Assembly: GCF_001659605.2 (NCBI RefSeq)
Contig: NC_035167.2
Location: 6,573,734 to 6,637,733 of the forward strand
Direction of reading: 5' to 3'
DNA length: 64,000 nucleotides
From: Manihot esculenta
Taxonomy: Eukaryota; Streptophyta; Magnoliopsida; Malpighiales; Euphorbiaceae
Part shown: positions 1-11,868 of the stretch, in pieces
How the letters are laid out: every line of letters begins with the position of its first letter
Position numbering within the stretch: position 1 is the stretch's first letter
Position numbers and translations under genes: made by a program
Notes under the pieces: model-generated
Told to the model about the DNA's origin: nothing
The model's input: the letters and a program-made list of their open reading frames with translations, nothing else
Databases searched by the model: none

Positions 1-168
1 ATTGATAAACATTTCATTAAAGAGAAGTTAATAAATGGTGTCTTAAGATTAGATCATATAACTTCCGATGAACAGTTAGCTGATGTGTTTACCAAAGGAA
101 TCAGCAACAAGACCTATCGTACCTTGTTTTGCAAGTTGGGCATGTGTGATATCTATGCACCAACTTGA
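1..168 (+). CDS. Ty1/copia polyprotein, C-terminal end (RNase H tail), partial
   Basis: The reading frame is open from the first base to a TGA at 166-168 (55 codons). It reads as the extreme C-terminus of a copia pol protein: IDKHFIKEKL near the start, then DEQLADVFTKG, then LGMCDIYAPT just before the stop. This is the stretch that follows the RNase H active site in plant copia elements. A purine-rich polypurine tract and the 3' LTR follow at once, as expected for the end of an element. No internal stop is seen, so this end is well preserved. The rest of the element lies left of the window, so whether it is intact cannot be judged. Confidence 0.85.
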   Translation: MDKHFIKEKLINGVLRLDHITSDEQLADVFTKGISNKTYRTLFCKLGMCDIYAPT

Positions 169-175
169 GGGGGAG
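165..175 (+). other. Polypurine tract of copia element
   Basis: The tract TTGAGGGGGAG overlaps the stop codon and lies directly against the LTR start TGTTGACC. This is the plus-strand primer site for reverse transcription. Confidence 0.8.
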
Positions 176-401
176 TGTTGACCAATATAAAATGTTTCTA
201 ATTAGGAGGATTCAAATCTTTTGGATCCTAATTAGGCTTGATTTAAGAGATTTTATTCTTATTGTAAATATTCCTAATTTAGGTTGACTGATTGTGTATA
301 AATATTCAAATCTTGTAAAGATCAATTCAATTGGAATAGAATAAAAAATTCCTCCCAAAATTCTTCATAAACTATAACTACCTGTTTATGTAAAAGTTAA
401 T
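176..401 (+). mobile_element. 3' LTR of copia element (right end uncertain)
   Basis: The LTR starts with TGTTGACCAATA right after the polypurine tract. It contains a TATA-like stretch (GTGTATAAATATTC, around 294-307). I could not fix the right end. It may stop before the inserted element at 402 or resume after it at 626. The 5' partner is outside the window, so target duplication and age cannot be read. Confidence 0.55.
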
Positions 402-625
402 TGTTAGGGTTTACCCTAACAGACTTGACAGTTACATAAGAAGAAAAGACCAGAATATAGAGAAGAAGAGAGAAGTAGAGAAAGAAACAGAGAGAGATAG
501 AGATTGATATTATTGATTCAGTTCTTGAAGAAACCGTATAGGAGCTATTCAGCTCTATTTATTCTCTCATTTCCACCAAATAGGCAGTTACAACTGCTGT
601 GGCTACCTAACTAACTATCCTAACA
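402..625. mobile_element. Possible small solo LTR (224 bp)
   Basis: The segment has matching 7-bp inverted ends (TGTTAGG at 402, CCTAACA ending at 625), which is the TG...CA form of LTR ends. It holds a GA-rich stretch (440-505). Flanking bases (TTAAT and AATTC) are not a clean 5-bp duplication, so this could be a decayed solo LTR or a chance pairing. Confidence 0.35.
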
Positions 626-1684
626 AATTCTCCCTCCATTTCCACAGCTCGCTCACTCCATTTTTTAGTCCTCATTCTCTTCCTACAATATGTGACATTA
701 TTCTATAATCTTTTAATTTAGAATTGTGATTTAACTAGAATATGATCTTTTAGTTCTTTTTTCCTTAAATCAAGAACATTCTTAGCCAATTACTGCGTTT
801 TGAGATTTTTTTTTCTTCCTATTTTTGGGTGATGTAGCTTCCAAAATGATAATGCCTTTTACTGCAAAGATTGTGCTATTCAAAATTTTAAACTACAATT
901 TTAGCTTCTAGGGATGTTTTTCTGACATGTACCGGATACACTGTTGTGGTGCTCCTTTCTGTGTATATAATTTATTCTATTTAATGTTGGATTGTTTTTC
1001 TTGTTACATGTAAGGATTATGGTACTACGTAAAAACATAGACCAGAGCTTGCACATGTTTTCATCAATGGCGTTTCTGTACATTCAAATTATTGTTAATT
1101 ACAAACTATAATTAATTGTAGACTTAAACTAAAGGCATACGTGTAATGCTACTTTGTTCTCTACGGTATTAATGTTCATTGAGTCCCTATGTCTCTCCCT
1201 CTTGGAATCCTACTTGATGAATCGACATCTGTGATTTTTCTCCTAAATTATTAGATTGTCCAACAGCTCATATGTTCCTTATTTCAGCAGTATTTCATGT
1301 TATATTGGAGTTCCTCCTAAATTTTCACAAGGGAAATAACATTAATGGATCAATGAAGTGGTTTATACTTGTGTAGAAGCAAACAAATTCTTTTTTGACA
1401 TCATGTTCCAATTGAGTTGTCTGCTATGTTCTATAGTTGATTAGTCTATTAAATGTCTAGGTTAGACATAATAGAAAAAGGTTTTGTTTGCTCCAGTATT
1501 TGATCATACACTCGTATTATGTTTTTCTTGGTTAGACTACGTGATAATGAAGAGTTTTTATGAAAAAAGTTGATTTGAAAGGTTTATTATTTTCAAGGAG
1601 TTGAAGCTACCATAGGTGGCAACTATGTTCCCAATTTCTAATATTTTGATGAATTAAGATTCTTAACTTTTATATCATATCCAA
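626..1684. other. Non-coding AT-rich stretch, no gene seen
   Basis: No open frame resembling a protein was found on either strand. If the RsmE-like exon at 3350 belongs to a gene running in from the left, this stretch is intron. That is inference only. Confidence 0.4.
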
Positions 1685-2275
1685 TATGTTATAGGGGAAA
1701 ATATACTTTAGTATCTTGTACTATAGCCCTTTTAGCATTCAGGACTTGTACTATGCTTTGTTGCAAATAAGGGCATGTATTTCACCCGCTAGTACTATTA
1801 AGGACAAATAGTTAATAACATCAAGTGTCTTTGACGTGGCATGTTGACTTCAATTTCATTTGATGTCGTGGCACAGATATGGCATGCTGACACAACATTT
1901 TATGGATGATGTGGCATGTCTTTTTCGTTGATGTGGCCTTTCACATAAGCTCCACGTTTTCTAGTTTACGTTGAATTTAACGTGGCTCTTAAGTGCAAGA
2001 ATTTAAAGTACATGTCTTGAATTGCCTATAAAACAAAGTTCAAGCCCTTAATGCTAAAAAAATAAAAATTTAAAATATGTGAAAAAATTTAGGAAAAGGG
2101 AGAAATTAAGGGAGTGGGAGGGACATGGTGAAGGATAAACGCAAATAAGAGAGAAAAAGGGACATGCATGAGAGAGAGAGAATGAGTGAAAGATGAAAAA
2201 ACAGAGAGACACACATAGCGAGTGAAAGAGAGAGAGGGACATGCATGAGAAATGGAAAAAGAGAGTGATAAACAT

Positions 2276-2278
<3 letters not shown>

Positions 2279-2312
<34 letters not shown>
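2279..2312. repeat. (AG)n microsatellite in left arm of the MULE
   Basis: A run of about 17 AG units. It faces a (CT)n run in the other arm, so the two can pair. Confidence 0.9.
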
Positions 2313-2316
<4 letters not shown>

Positions 2317-2764
2317 TGGGAAAAGTGGAAAGGGAGAGAGACATGAGAGGATTGAGAGAAATAGAGTAACTCTCTGTCATGATGAGGAGAATGAAGGATG
2401 TTGCAAATGAATAAGGGACTTTGGGCCTGAAATTGTAATAAAAGAAGAGTATAGAAGTTAGTAGAGTCAACTGGAAGTAGTTAGATAGTGGCGGAATAGG
2501 TATTTCTTTACAAGGTTACATATAAATAGGGTAGCTTGTTTCAAGTAAGATTCATTCAAGAATCAAATACAAGAAATATCTCTTCTTCTCTATTTTCTCT
2601 CTAAATCTCCTCCCTTTTCTGTTTCTTTTCTCAATCCCATCTATTTCTCTCCTTTCCTCTCCCTATTTCTCTGTTTCAAATGGCATTGCAGGCTGGTTAT
2701 GTAACACTCTCTCTCTCTCATTTTGTCTCTGTTTGTCTCTCAATATCTCTTTTGCTCTATCTAC

Positions 2765-2768
<4 letters not shown>

Positions 2769-2799
<31 letters not shown>

Positions 2800-2800
2800 G
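2769..2800. repeat. (CT)n microsatellite in right arm of the MULE
   Basis: A run of CT units within a pyrimidine-rich stretch (about 2580-2860). It is the inverted counterpart of the AG run at 2279-2312. Confidence 0.9.
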
Positions 2801-3349
2801 CTCTATTTCTCTTTATTTGCATCCTTCACCATCTCTCTCCCTTGTTTTCCCTTTTTCCTAATTTTCTCATGTATTTTGAAATTTTAATATTTGTAGCATT
2901 CAAGGTTTGAATTGTGTTTTAAAAGCAATTCAAAGCATGTACTTTCAACTTTGCACTTAAGGATCAAATGACAATCAACATAAAAATAGATGATGTAGAG
3001 CTTACGTGAAATGCCACATTATCATCGAATATGACATGGCATACTATGTGGTCCCACATCATTTATGAAGTTGAAGTGATATGCCATGTCCTCTATAAAA
3101 TATTATGTGAGCATGTCATATTAGTACCACATCATCAATATACAGTTGACATCAACATGACACTTAAAAAGCCGCTAGCAATTTGTTCTCACGGTGTTAA
3201 TAGACTGAAGTACATGCGTTATGCAGCAAAACAAAGTACAAGGTATTAAAGTATACTTTTCTCTATGTTATATTTCTAACTTGAATTTACTTTTCATCAA
3301 GATTTTTTTTTTTAAACGAAGTAAATTATGCTGTTACATTGCTTTTCAG

Positions 3350-3501
3350 ACTTCACAGAAAGAGAGGTGGCTATGATGATGGGAGCAGGTGCTACAGCTG
3401 TTGGTCTTGGACCACTTCGTTTGCGTGTTGAAACTGCAACGATGGCTCTTTTAGCAACTCTGATGCTATGGTCCGACGCTCAGCAATTGTCCGATGTTTA
3501 A
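3350..3501 (+). CDS. RsmE: RsmE-type 16S rRNA (uracil-1498-N3) methyltransferase, terminal exon
   Basis: A splice acceptor (pyrimidine stretch, then CAG ending at 3349) opens an exon that reads FTEREVAMMMGAGATAVGLG, then PLRLRVETATMALLATL, ending in a TAA at 3499-3501. This matches the C-terminal SPOUT/trefoil-knot end of the RsmE family: the bacterial pattern has GGFSEEE, then SLGxRILRxETA. The knot binds S-adenosylmethionine, and the enzyme methylates a uridine in small-subunit rRNA. The plant form is expected in plastid or mitochondrion. The frame enters with two bases of a split codon, so upstream exons exist, but none were found between 1 and 3349. They are probably left of the window across a long intron, or lost. 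The MULE ends 86 bp before the exon, so it would sit in that intron. A partial pseudogene cannot be excluded. Confidence 0.75.
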
Positions 3502-4461
3502 GATACAAGGGGATAGGGGATTGGGGGAGTTCAAACATGAGACCTCCCAAGTCCACTCCAATGCACTTACCAGTGGCTGTTCGTATGAATGCTCCGATGC
3601 GTAGTTACGTTTACAAGTAAGATTAATCTCACATTTCCCATCTCTTAATGCTCCTAGTATATGTCATATCAGATATATCTCCAGGAAATGGCTTATTAGG
3701 ACCATGAGATGATATCTTCCATTAGATAGAATACAAGTAGGATGCGGCAAATTATACCGTACAAATGACTGAAAGAAAGAAATGAATTACACCATTTGAC
3801 GTAATCATTATTAAAGGCTTTGCAGTTTTTCTAATTTTCACTCCTAATGTGACCATCGAAAAGCAGTTAAATTCCACTGTCATCTGATCCCATGCTCTAA
3901 AGAGATCCTAATAGGATTTGTGAACGTTTATTAAGCTTAAATGTAACATGGGATTTGATTGCAAGGTCTCCACTGTGATACCAACTACGCTGTTGTTGGA
4001 CCATTCGCTTCATTTGCTCACTGATACGAAGTAGTTCCTTTAAAACATCCATGCATGTATTTTAGATTTTCTACAGGGATTGCTCATATGGAAGCTCTAA
4101 ATTTTAATGGGAAAAAAGAAAACGTATGAGGCCCTTCCAACTTTTTATTTTTGTTGAATCCTTAAAATTTTATTTTCGTATCTGTTGAGAATTACGGGCC
4201 CCGTTGAATTGGGCTGGAAACCTTGCTCCTGTCACCAAAATGGCTTAGGCCATTTTGATTGGGTTTGCCATTATTTATATGCCCTTTTGATTCCCTTGTA
4301 AACTGCCAATGTGGGATTTATTCCTGGAAACCATATTGCAACAGGTACATACTGAACCTAAGTTATCCTTTATGCTTTTATTTTTTGTTTAAAAAAAAAA
4401 AAAAACGAGAGCAAAGCTCTCTAAACCGAGCATGGATACACTACTCCCGACTTAATCTCTC
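3502..4461. other. Downstream region of the RsmE-like exon, no gene seen
   Basis: Presumably 3' untranslated and intergenic sequence. No convincing frame on either strand; an A-run lies near 4391-4404. Confidence 0.4.
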
Positions 4462-4740
4462 TCAATCCAAAACTCTTAACACCTCCGGAGGATTTTCCAG
4501 TATCTTCATGCCAGGACTTGAGATAGCTTGCTTAGCTAGCTCATCGGCCGCAAAATTGGCCTCTCCATAGATATGCTCGACTTCCACTGCCCAGTCCGGC
4601 CTCATCAACCTATGAATGGCTGTCACCTGATATCCACTGCGTATTTGCAATCACTTTCCACTATTAGTCGATCGATATACATAGTCGCAGCCATTTTAAT
4701 GCCTTCATGTATAGCTCCAAGAATTGAGATCCTTTCTTTT
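4462..4740 (-). pseudogene. LINE-type RNase H (RVT_3) relic
   Basis: Read on the minus strand, one frame gives GAIHEGIKMAATMYIDRLIV followed by ESDCKYAVDI. After a frame change it gives TAIHRLMRPDWAVEVEHIYG followed by EANFAADELAK. These are the ESDS-like acidic motif and the HxYxEANxxADxLA motif of the RNase H domain found at the C-terminus of plant L1-type LINEs. The break between the two motifs, and the lack of upstream reverse transcriptase, mark it as a dead 3' fragment, as expected for 5'-truncated LINE copies. Confidence 0.7.
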
Positions 4741-5384
4741 GTTTACAGGCTAATATCGCAATATATATCACGTCTTATCAGCAAAATCAAAACTTCGAAA
4801 TAATAAAATTAAATGGAAAAGGAAAAAAAAGCATCCCAAGAGCTGATTTCGAACAATTCAGACTACGGGGATTCAATAAATAAATAGAATTCAAAATAAA
4901 TTTAGTTGACTTCAATAATTATTATAATATTAAAATTTTAGGAGCTTGTGTGGATTATTCTTTCCTACAACCTTGAAGTCTTTAATTTGGTTCTAACTTT
5001 TACTTCTTTTGATGGCAAAAAAAAAAAACATAAATTATATAGTGATGGAAATTAAAAAAAAATGTTAAGGATGGAAAGAGAGGAGAGAAAAAATAAACGA
5101 GAAAATCTGATAAAGAGTTGGCATTATATAATGATGCTAGCATGAAAATAGTAAGGTGTGCTTTTCAACGCACTTGTTAAAAATTCTTGCTATTTTAGAG
5201 AATATTGTCATTTTTAGATTTGTATGATATATATTTATTTAATATTTAAACTTTGCAGAAAAATATTTATATTTTTTAATATTTAAAATATTTAAAAAAT
5301 TTTAACCAATAAAAAATATTTTTTATTAAAAAAATAACGTTTTTTTTTTAAATTATTTTTTACAACTTAACATTTTTATTAAGT

Positions 5385-5442
<58 letters not shown>

Positions 5443-6670
5443 TTTATTTTTTAAATTAACATTAAATAATAAAAAATAAATTATCTTATTAAAAAATATT
5501 TTTATAAAAAATAATTTTTAAATATAAGTTAAAATTTAATCTATTTCATTGCGTCATATTTACATTTCCTTTGCTGACTATGCTTCCCGGGTTCCCTTTT
5601 CTATTGTCTTATATGAAGTCTGACTGACTTGAGAATTGAATTTTATGAAAATTTTGATGAGTGGAGAGGTTTAAATAATTAAATCATATAGATGAGAGAG
5701 GGAAAATTGATCAAAACAAAATTTTATAGAAATTTGCTCACTAAAAATTTAGTAAACAATGATATTTATTAGCATCAAAATAAAATATGGATCAGGATAT
5801 TTAAATTTAATAGCTTAATAAATTAATAAAAATTTAAATTACTTTTAATTCAAAAATTAAATTACTTTTAATTTGGTTCAATCAGTTAAATAAATTAATA
5901 TGCTTTTTTTATTGAATTTTATTTTTAGTGCTCTAAATTTTAATTTATCTATTTCAATTTTATTTTTTTTAATAATAAACATTAAACAAGAAAAAACAAT
6001 TCATTAAATTAAAAACTATAAAAATTATAATATAAAAATTATAATATAAAAACTTAATTATACATCACTATCTGTGGTTTACTATAACATTAAAAACATT
6101 AAAAAGAATATATCATTGAATTTACTATTTGATTTGATTTGATTTGATTCGATTCGATTCGATTTTATTGAATTTTTTTAAAAATCAAATTGTATTTATA
6201 TAATTAAAAATTTTAAAAATTAAAACTAAACTGAATTGAAAAATAATTAAAACTAAACTGAATTTTCAAATTAGATCAATTTAGTCAAAGTAAACTCCAT
6301 ACACCTGTTTCTATGGAAATTAAGATTCTGGGTACTAGGACTTTGAGATTTTGGCCAAAATTTGTATCTGCAATGAGTCTGATCCTACCTAACATGTCCA
6401 TTGTTAAAATCTTCATGTTTGAGCGCATTTGGATTGTCTTTTTTGCTTTACTATTAATCTGCATCGGAGTTTCCTTTTATCATGATTCAGGCAACGATGG
6501 AGTTCTGAGACCAGCAGGGGTGGAAATAGAGGTGCAAAGGGAAGCTTTCGCCCTCTAAAATTTTTTCCTATTTTTTTAATTAGATATAAATTTTATCATT
6601 TTTTTCTTAATGAGCCTTTTAAATTTTCTATTGGCCTCCTAAATAGACTGTTCATTAATTGACATTTTTT
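4741..6670. other. AT-rich intergenic stretch
   Basis: Very AT-rich and low-complexity, with a long (AT)n run. Around 6121-6165 a GATTTGATTC-type simple repeat resembles the internal repeats of the hAT-like MITEs at 18.5, 27.9 and 30.3 kb, but lacks their ends. No gene can be supported. Confidence 0.5.
5388..5439. repeat. (AT)n microsatellite
   Basis: About 26 uninterrupted AT units. Confidence 0.95.
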
Positions 6671-6675
6671 ATTAG

Positions 6676-9600
6676 TGTAACACTCCTTACTCGTTTATAT
6701 AATAGCTCAATAAAAGATGCCATATACTATACTATATGCAATTATATATATGTATTTAAGTTAACTTTTACATTTCAAATTGTTATTTAGCTTGTTTAAA
6801 TACATGTAAATTCACCAAACAATTTTAAATGGAGAAACTGCAAGAGTCCCCTGCTTATTTGTAATTATCCCTATGAAAAGTAGTCATAAAATCTCAATAT
6901 TTACTCATTTCACACTATTAAATCCATAAATAGATCATATTAACTTAAAATAGTAAACACATTTATATATATTTGTACTATTTTCAATATTCATTTACAG
7001 ATTTTTTGTAAACTACTAATGTACATACTAAATATAAACAACCTCTTTACAAAACTTGTGAATAATTGGTTATGATGATATCTCCGTGCTGATACAGAAC
7101 CAGATCTCTTGACTGTTGCTTCCACTATCTATTACCTGCGCATGAAAAGTCCAATGCGCTGAGCTTATACCCAGTGGGTAAATAACAATATATATATTCA
7201 TTCAAGTATAATAGGAATACTCATGACAGATATAATGAAATCATTTTATAAAAGCAAGTGAAAATTTTATGTGTTAGTGGGTGAAAAGTGGATAATTAAG
7301 TTATGCAGTTGTATAACTGTAAGGTCATTCATATTATGGCAACCTTCTTATATGCATACTTGTAAGGTATTAACAAGTCATATAATTAAATCTTCGTCCC
7401 TATAAACTCTTCGCAGGATCAACTATCTAGATAAGGGAAAAATGTATTTGTATAGCACAAAGTGCCAAACTGTATGGCCTGGGGGCCGAATGCTATGTCT
7501 GTATGGCTCAAAAGCCGAGAAACTGTATGACACATAATGTGTCAATAATATTATATCATGTAATCCATTAGGGCGCAGTACTGCTAAATTGTATATGGCA
7601 TGCCATACCCTTATTCTATCTATGACTCCCACCAAGATTTACTAGGGCCAAGAATACATATTTACATGTTAAATATTTATCGGTATTAAAATTATTCATT
7701 TAGATACTTAACATATTGAGACAAGCATGTCGATAAAACGAGTCCTTAAAGGCATACGTATGTGTGTAATAGATCATATTCACTCATGAGCATAATATTC
7801 AGTCATGAATATATTTCTATTTCATTAAGAACATATGTGTAAAGTTTTAGTCTATTAAGCTAGCATGTGCGTAAAGCAGGCATGTCAAGCTAGCACGTGC
7901 ATAATTTGACCGCACAGCTAACATGTCAATCCTTTTTAGGTCAATATTTAGATTTAAGTTTGTTTCTGCCTGATATTGTGTCACATTTCTAGGTATCTTA
8001 TAGTCATAATTAGACTCACCTTTCACTTGAATTTTGTGTGTCTATATCTTAGTTTTCTAACCAGATATATTACATTTAATTCTGACCTTCCTAACTTAAG
8101 TTATGAATTTTTCTTTGCAAGCTGCCCAATCAGGTTCTAACCAGTAGAGTTTTGGTATCTGTTTTTAATTTAACAAAACATATTGTATGCATATATTTGC
8201 ATACAGATATAGGCTTAACTTTCTTGTATAAAGTTTTAGGTATATGGTTCATTTGGCACTCGTCTTAATTCATTTCAATGAGTAAATCATTGGTTATGGT
8301 CTAAGTGATACAGATTGTTCCGGATGCACAATCCCCTGTGACCAGTTTAGGTTCACTAGCAATTTACATATAATTAACTACAGATTCAGAAGTTGGTCAC
8401 TTCAGGAAAGTTTTAGCTTTTTGTCTTAGCTTTCATTTGATACATGTTAGGCTTAATTTCAATGACTACACAATAAGTTATGAGGCTTCCAACACAGACT
8501 GTCCTATTGAAATCTATTCTGCCAGTTTTGTGTTTTTAGTTCCCATGTTATATCTACGTGCTTTAAGCCTTCCAATCATCATTTCAACATTCATATTATA
8601 AATCCATACAATCAAAAGAGCAATTCCAGCAATCAAAACCAATCCCTAATTTTACATATTTATGAGAAAATCAAAGAAAAAACAGAACTTCATACAACAC
8701 CAAACCTTTTGCACAATTCTTTTCAAAATCTTTAGGTACACCTCAGTTACTCTCTTTCCTTGCCTTTCCCCTTTGATGTACCTTCCTTCTTTTGAGTTTG
8801 TTCTTTACAAAAAATAAGAAAAACATGAGTTTTAAATCATTTAACAACATATAATTGATTGAATGCATGAAAGAATATGTTTACCTAACCTAGTTTTCAT
8901 TTTCTATCACTTACCACTTGAGCACCTTAACTTCTCTCCTTCTTTCCTCCTTTTCTATGGTTCCTTTGCTGGTTATTACACTTAAGAAAGGATTTTGTAT
9001 GGATGAATCTTTTTGTCTTTATGATGAAATGTGATGGAAATGGAAGAAAAGAAGGCAAATTAATTTTCCCTTTCTTTTTAGTGTAGGTACGGCAAGCATG
9101 GAGAAATGGATGACAACCCTTTTTCTTTCATGCTTAGTCATTTCTTCGTGTATAACTAGGTGACACATAGTAGGTTTAAGTGAAAAAGTAGAAAAAGGTG
9201 GAGGCCAAACTTGGAATTTACTTTTAAACTTTCCATATTCACACTTTTACCTACTAAACTTTTCCACATGTTTCAATTTAGTTTTTAAACTTTCAATATT
9301 CATAGATTGACCTACTAAACTTACATTTTTAACCTTTAGAAGTTTATTCCATTTAAGTAAGCACGTCGGTTTTAGTAAACACTTCAAGCTAGCATGTCGG
9401 GAACCCTTAAGCACCTCCCGATAGCAACTTGATTCCGACCTGCTTATCACATTAGATGCTTTATTTTAAGATATGTCTGTTTTCTTATTTGGGTTTTTTA
9501 TAATTCAATTATTATAGCTTGAAGATATTAAAATACTATTACTGATCACTCTTATTTTAATTTTATTTTTGCATATATAACTCTATATGAAATGCAAGTT

Positions 9601-9798
9601 GGATCTCTAAACACAACTTTTAATACTCTATCTATAGACGAATTGTGTGTCAGACGGCTATGGATAGGCTAGCACCTCCCCTAATTAGCTCGAGGTTAAG
9701 CTAGCACATCCCTTAAATCTAATTAATCTAACTTTGGAAGGGTACAATTTAAATCTAATAGTTGTTCTATTTTTATATGTAGGTTTTGAAATGTGACA
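6676..9798 (+). mobile_element. Solo LTR, 3.1 kb, Ty3/gypsy-like, with 5-bp target duplication
   Basis: The segment begins TGTAACACTCC and ends ATGTGACA, the TG...CA form, with partly matching inverted ends (TGTAACA and TGTGACA). It is flanked by a perfect 5-bp direct repeat ATTAG (6671-6675 and 9799-9803). No primer site or coding region lies inside, so it is a solo LTR left by recombination between two LTRs. A TGTAACAC start is common in plant chromoviruses, so a large-LTR chromovirus is the likeliest source, with orientation taken from that start. No relative of it is seen elsewhere in the window. The short frames inside have no recognisable product. Confidence 0.8.
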
Positions 9799-10027
9799 AT
9801 TAGTTCCAGATAATTTATAATATATTTATTACAATAAAAATTACTTGGTTGTTATTAAATGGATACAAAAATTTAATTAAAAATTATTTTCAAATTTTTA
9901 TATTTACAAATTAAATTTTGATTAATAATTATTTTTAAAATTAAATAAAACTCAATTTAATAATCATCTATTATATAATCTTAAATTAATTTTCTTAATA
10001 CACACACATATATATATATATATTATT

Positions 10028-10230
10028 GAATCATTAAAATTATTTTGATAAGGCTACTTTTGGTTCTATTTCTCTTTTTTCTAAAGTAATTTTAAAATTT
10101 TTTAATTTCTGATTTTCTATTATTAGTTGAATCATTAAAATTATTTTGATAAGGCTACTTTTGGTTCTATTTCTCTTTTTTCTAAAGTAATTTTAAAATT
10201 TTTTAATTTCTGATTTTTTATTATTAGTTT
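10028..10230. repeat. Tandem duplication, 101-bp unit x 2
   Basis: GAATCATTAAAATTATTTTG starts both copies (10028 and 10129), and the units are almost identical over their full length, with C/T near the end and one added base. The duplication is recent. Confidence 0.9.
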
Positions 10231-10909
10231 GAATAATTTTGATTTGATAATAACTATAATTTTATTAATTATATATTATTTATTCTTACTATCCTATAAA
10301 TATATTGATAATATTTAATTATTATTATTATTATAATATAAATGTATACTCCCGTTCAATTCGATTGATATCGTTAATTTAAAATTTGGCTAATACAAAT
10401 TTTGATGGGTTCATTACCTAAATAAACATTCTTAAAAATTTTATTCTTATATATAAATTTATTAATTAATACTCTTTTGTTGTAAAATTGCAATTAAATA
10501 ATGAAAATTATTTTCTCAAGAAAAATAATTTTATGTTAAGATTATCATTTAGAAGCTAGTATTATTATTTTTATTAATGTTTTGGTATTAGAAATTTACA
10601 CTTGTTTTTATTTTTAAAAGTAGCATAGAAATATTGAAATTTTTTATGTAGGAGCAAACACCTAAACTAAAACTAGAGTGGAACTGAAATTAGAATGAAC
10701 TAATTTCAATTCCAATTTTGGTTAGGAGGAGCCAAATTGAGATTGAAATCACACTCTTAGTTCTTATTAACATTTAGCTCAACTTTCTTTCATGAGTGTC
10801 GTATGAACTCTAAGTAAGAATATGTTTAAAAGAAAAAAAAAAAAACTACTGTAATTTGTTAAATTTGGATCAGGTTTAATTGATTTTAAAAGTTAGTTGA
10901 AGGGGAGAA

Positions 10910-11005
10910 GTGATTAAGACTCTTATAAATGACACGTTATCCTTATCCTAAATCGATGTGATTAAGACTCTTATAAATGACACGTTATCCTTATCCCAAA
11001 TCGAT
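10910..11005. repeat. Tandem duplication, 48-bp unit x 2
   Basis: GTGATTAAGACTCTTATAAA starts at 10910 and again at 10958. The units differ at one base (CCTAAATC and CCCAAATC). Confidence 0.9.
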
Positions 11006-11868
11006 GTGAAATTCAGTACACTCTTCTATACTTGGAACTTCACTAAAACATGAAATATGTAAGACTTAATTTATTGAATTTTATATCAGTTTGAAATAAG
11101 AGTGAAGAGTGAAAAAAAAATAATAATAATAATTATGTGCAAATCGATATGCTGAAATAAAAAAAAGCTCACGACATAAAAATCATGAATCATAAAGAAA
11201 GGTCTATAGAAAATATGAATAGTATTATTATTTATAATGATAAACAAATGAAAGGCATTCTGAACCTTTTTATTCTTCCAATTGATATTTATATTTTTTA
11301 AAATGAGTTACTTAAATTTGAAAATTCACTCATTAAAATTGAAAATAAGTAAACAATTGAATTGAAATTTTTAGATGGTCTCAACGAAATTAAGTACTAA
11401 CTCTAACTTTTTACTGAATTAATTAATTCACTTGCGGTCGAACATTTATTTTAGGTTAAAAAATAATAAAAAATTTAACATATTTTTTATTTTTATTTAT
11501 TATTTTTATTATTATGAAAATCAATCCTACTACTAGTACAAGAATTTCCGCACTTAAAAAAAAAATCCTTAGTATATCACTCAAATCATCATGCCAATGC
11601 TAAATGTAGCTTTTTCCCCGAACAATGAATCCTTAGTTTTAGACACTCTTTTTATTTGAATTAACGTTTAATTTGACTGAATTTAATATAGTATTACAAT
11701 CTAACCATCGACATTTGTCCACACCCATTTGAAATAAGAATTTAAAATTATTAAATAATATGAATTAATTATTTTGAATTAAGGGCGATGGGAATAATTC
11801 TTAAATACAAACTCTAATAATTTTGGATCCAATGAAAAAAATTGGAAAAATTAAAGAAACATAACTGA

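Larger units (their letters stand above)
1694..3263. mobile_element. Non-autonomous Mutator-like (MULE) foldback element, 1,570 bp
   Basis: The ends are inverted copies. The left end reads GGGGAAAATATACTTTAGTA, and the right end read on the minus strand gives GAGAAAAGTATACTTTAATA. The inverted similarity carries on inward for several hundred bases: the left arm about 1694-2070 pairs with the right arm about 2880-3263, with many mismatches. The element is flanked by a perfect 9-bp direct repeat TATGTTATA (1685-1693 and 3264-3272), the length made by Mutator-family transposases. The inner part has an (AG)n run on one arm and a (CT)n run on the other, so a single strand could fold into one long hairpin. 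No transposase frame is visible, and the short frames inside are simple-repeat artefacts. A central stretch around 2400-2690 with TATAAATAGGG looks like a captured LTR-like piece. Confidence 0.85.
9804..11868. other. AT-rich intergenic stretch with two tandem duplications
   Basis: Apart from the 101-bp and 48-bp tandem duplications listed separately, no gene or complete element was recognised. Confidence 0.5.

Noticed and set aside
2054..2910. Leu/Ser-rich frames on both strands
   Set aside because: They arise from the (AG)n and (CT)n arms of the MULE and repeat short peptide periods; not genes.
6313..6558. Open frame of 81 codons with a hydrophobic segment
   Set aside because: No family resemblance, AT-rich surroundings and no sign of promoter or splice context; a frame of this length is expected by chance.
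7423..9450. Minus-strand frames inside 6676-9798
   Set aside because: They lie in a solo LTR, are short and have no recognisable product.
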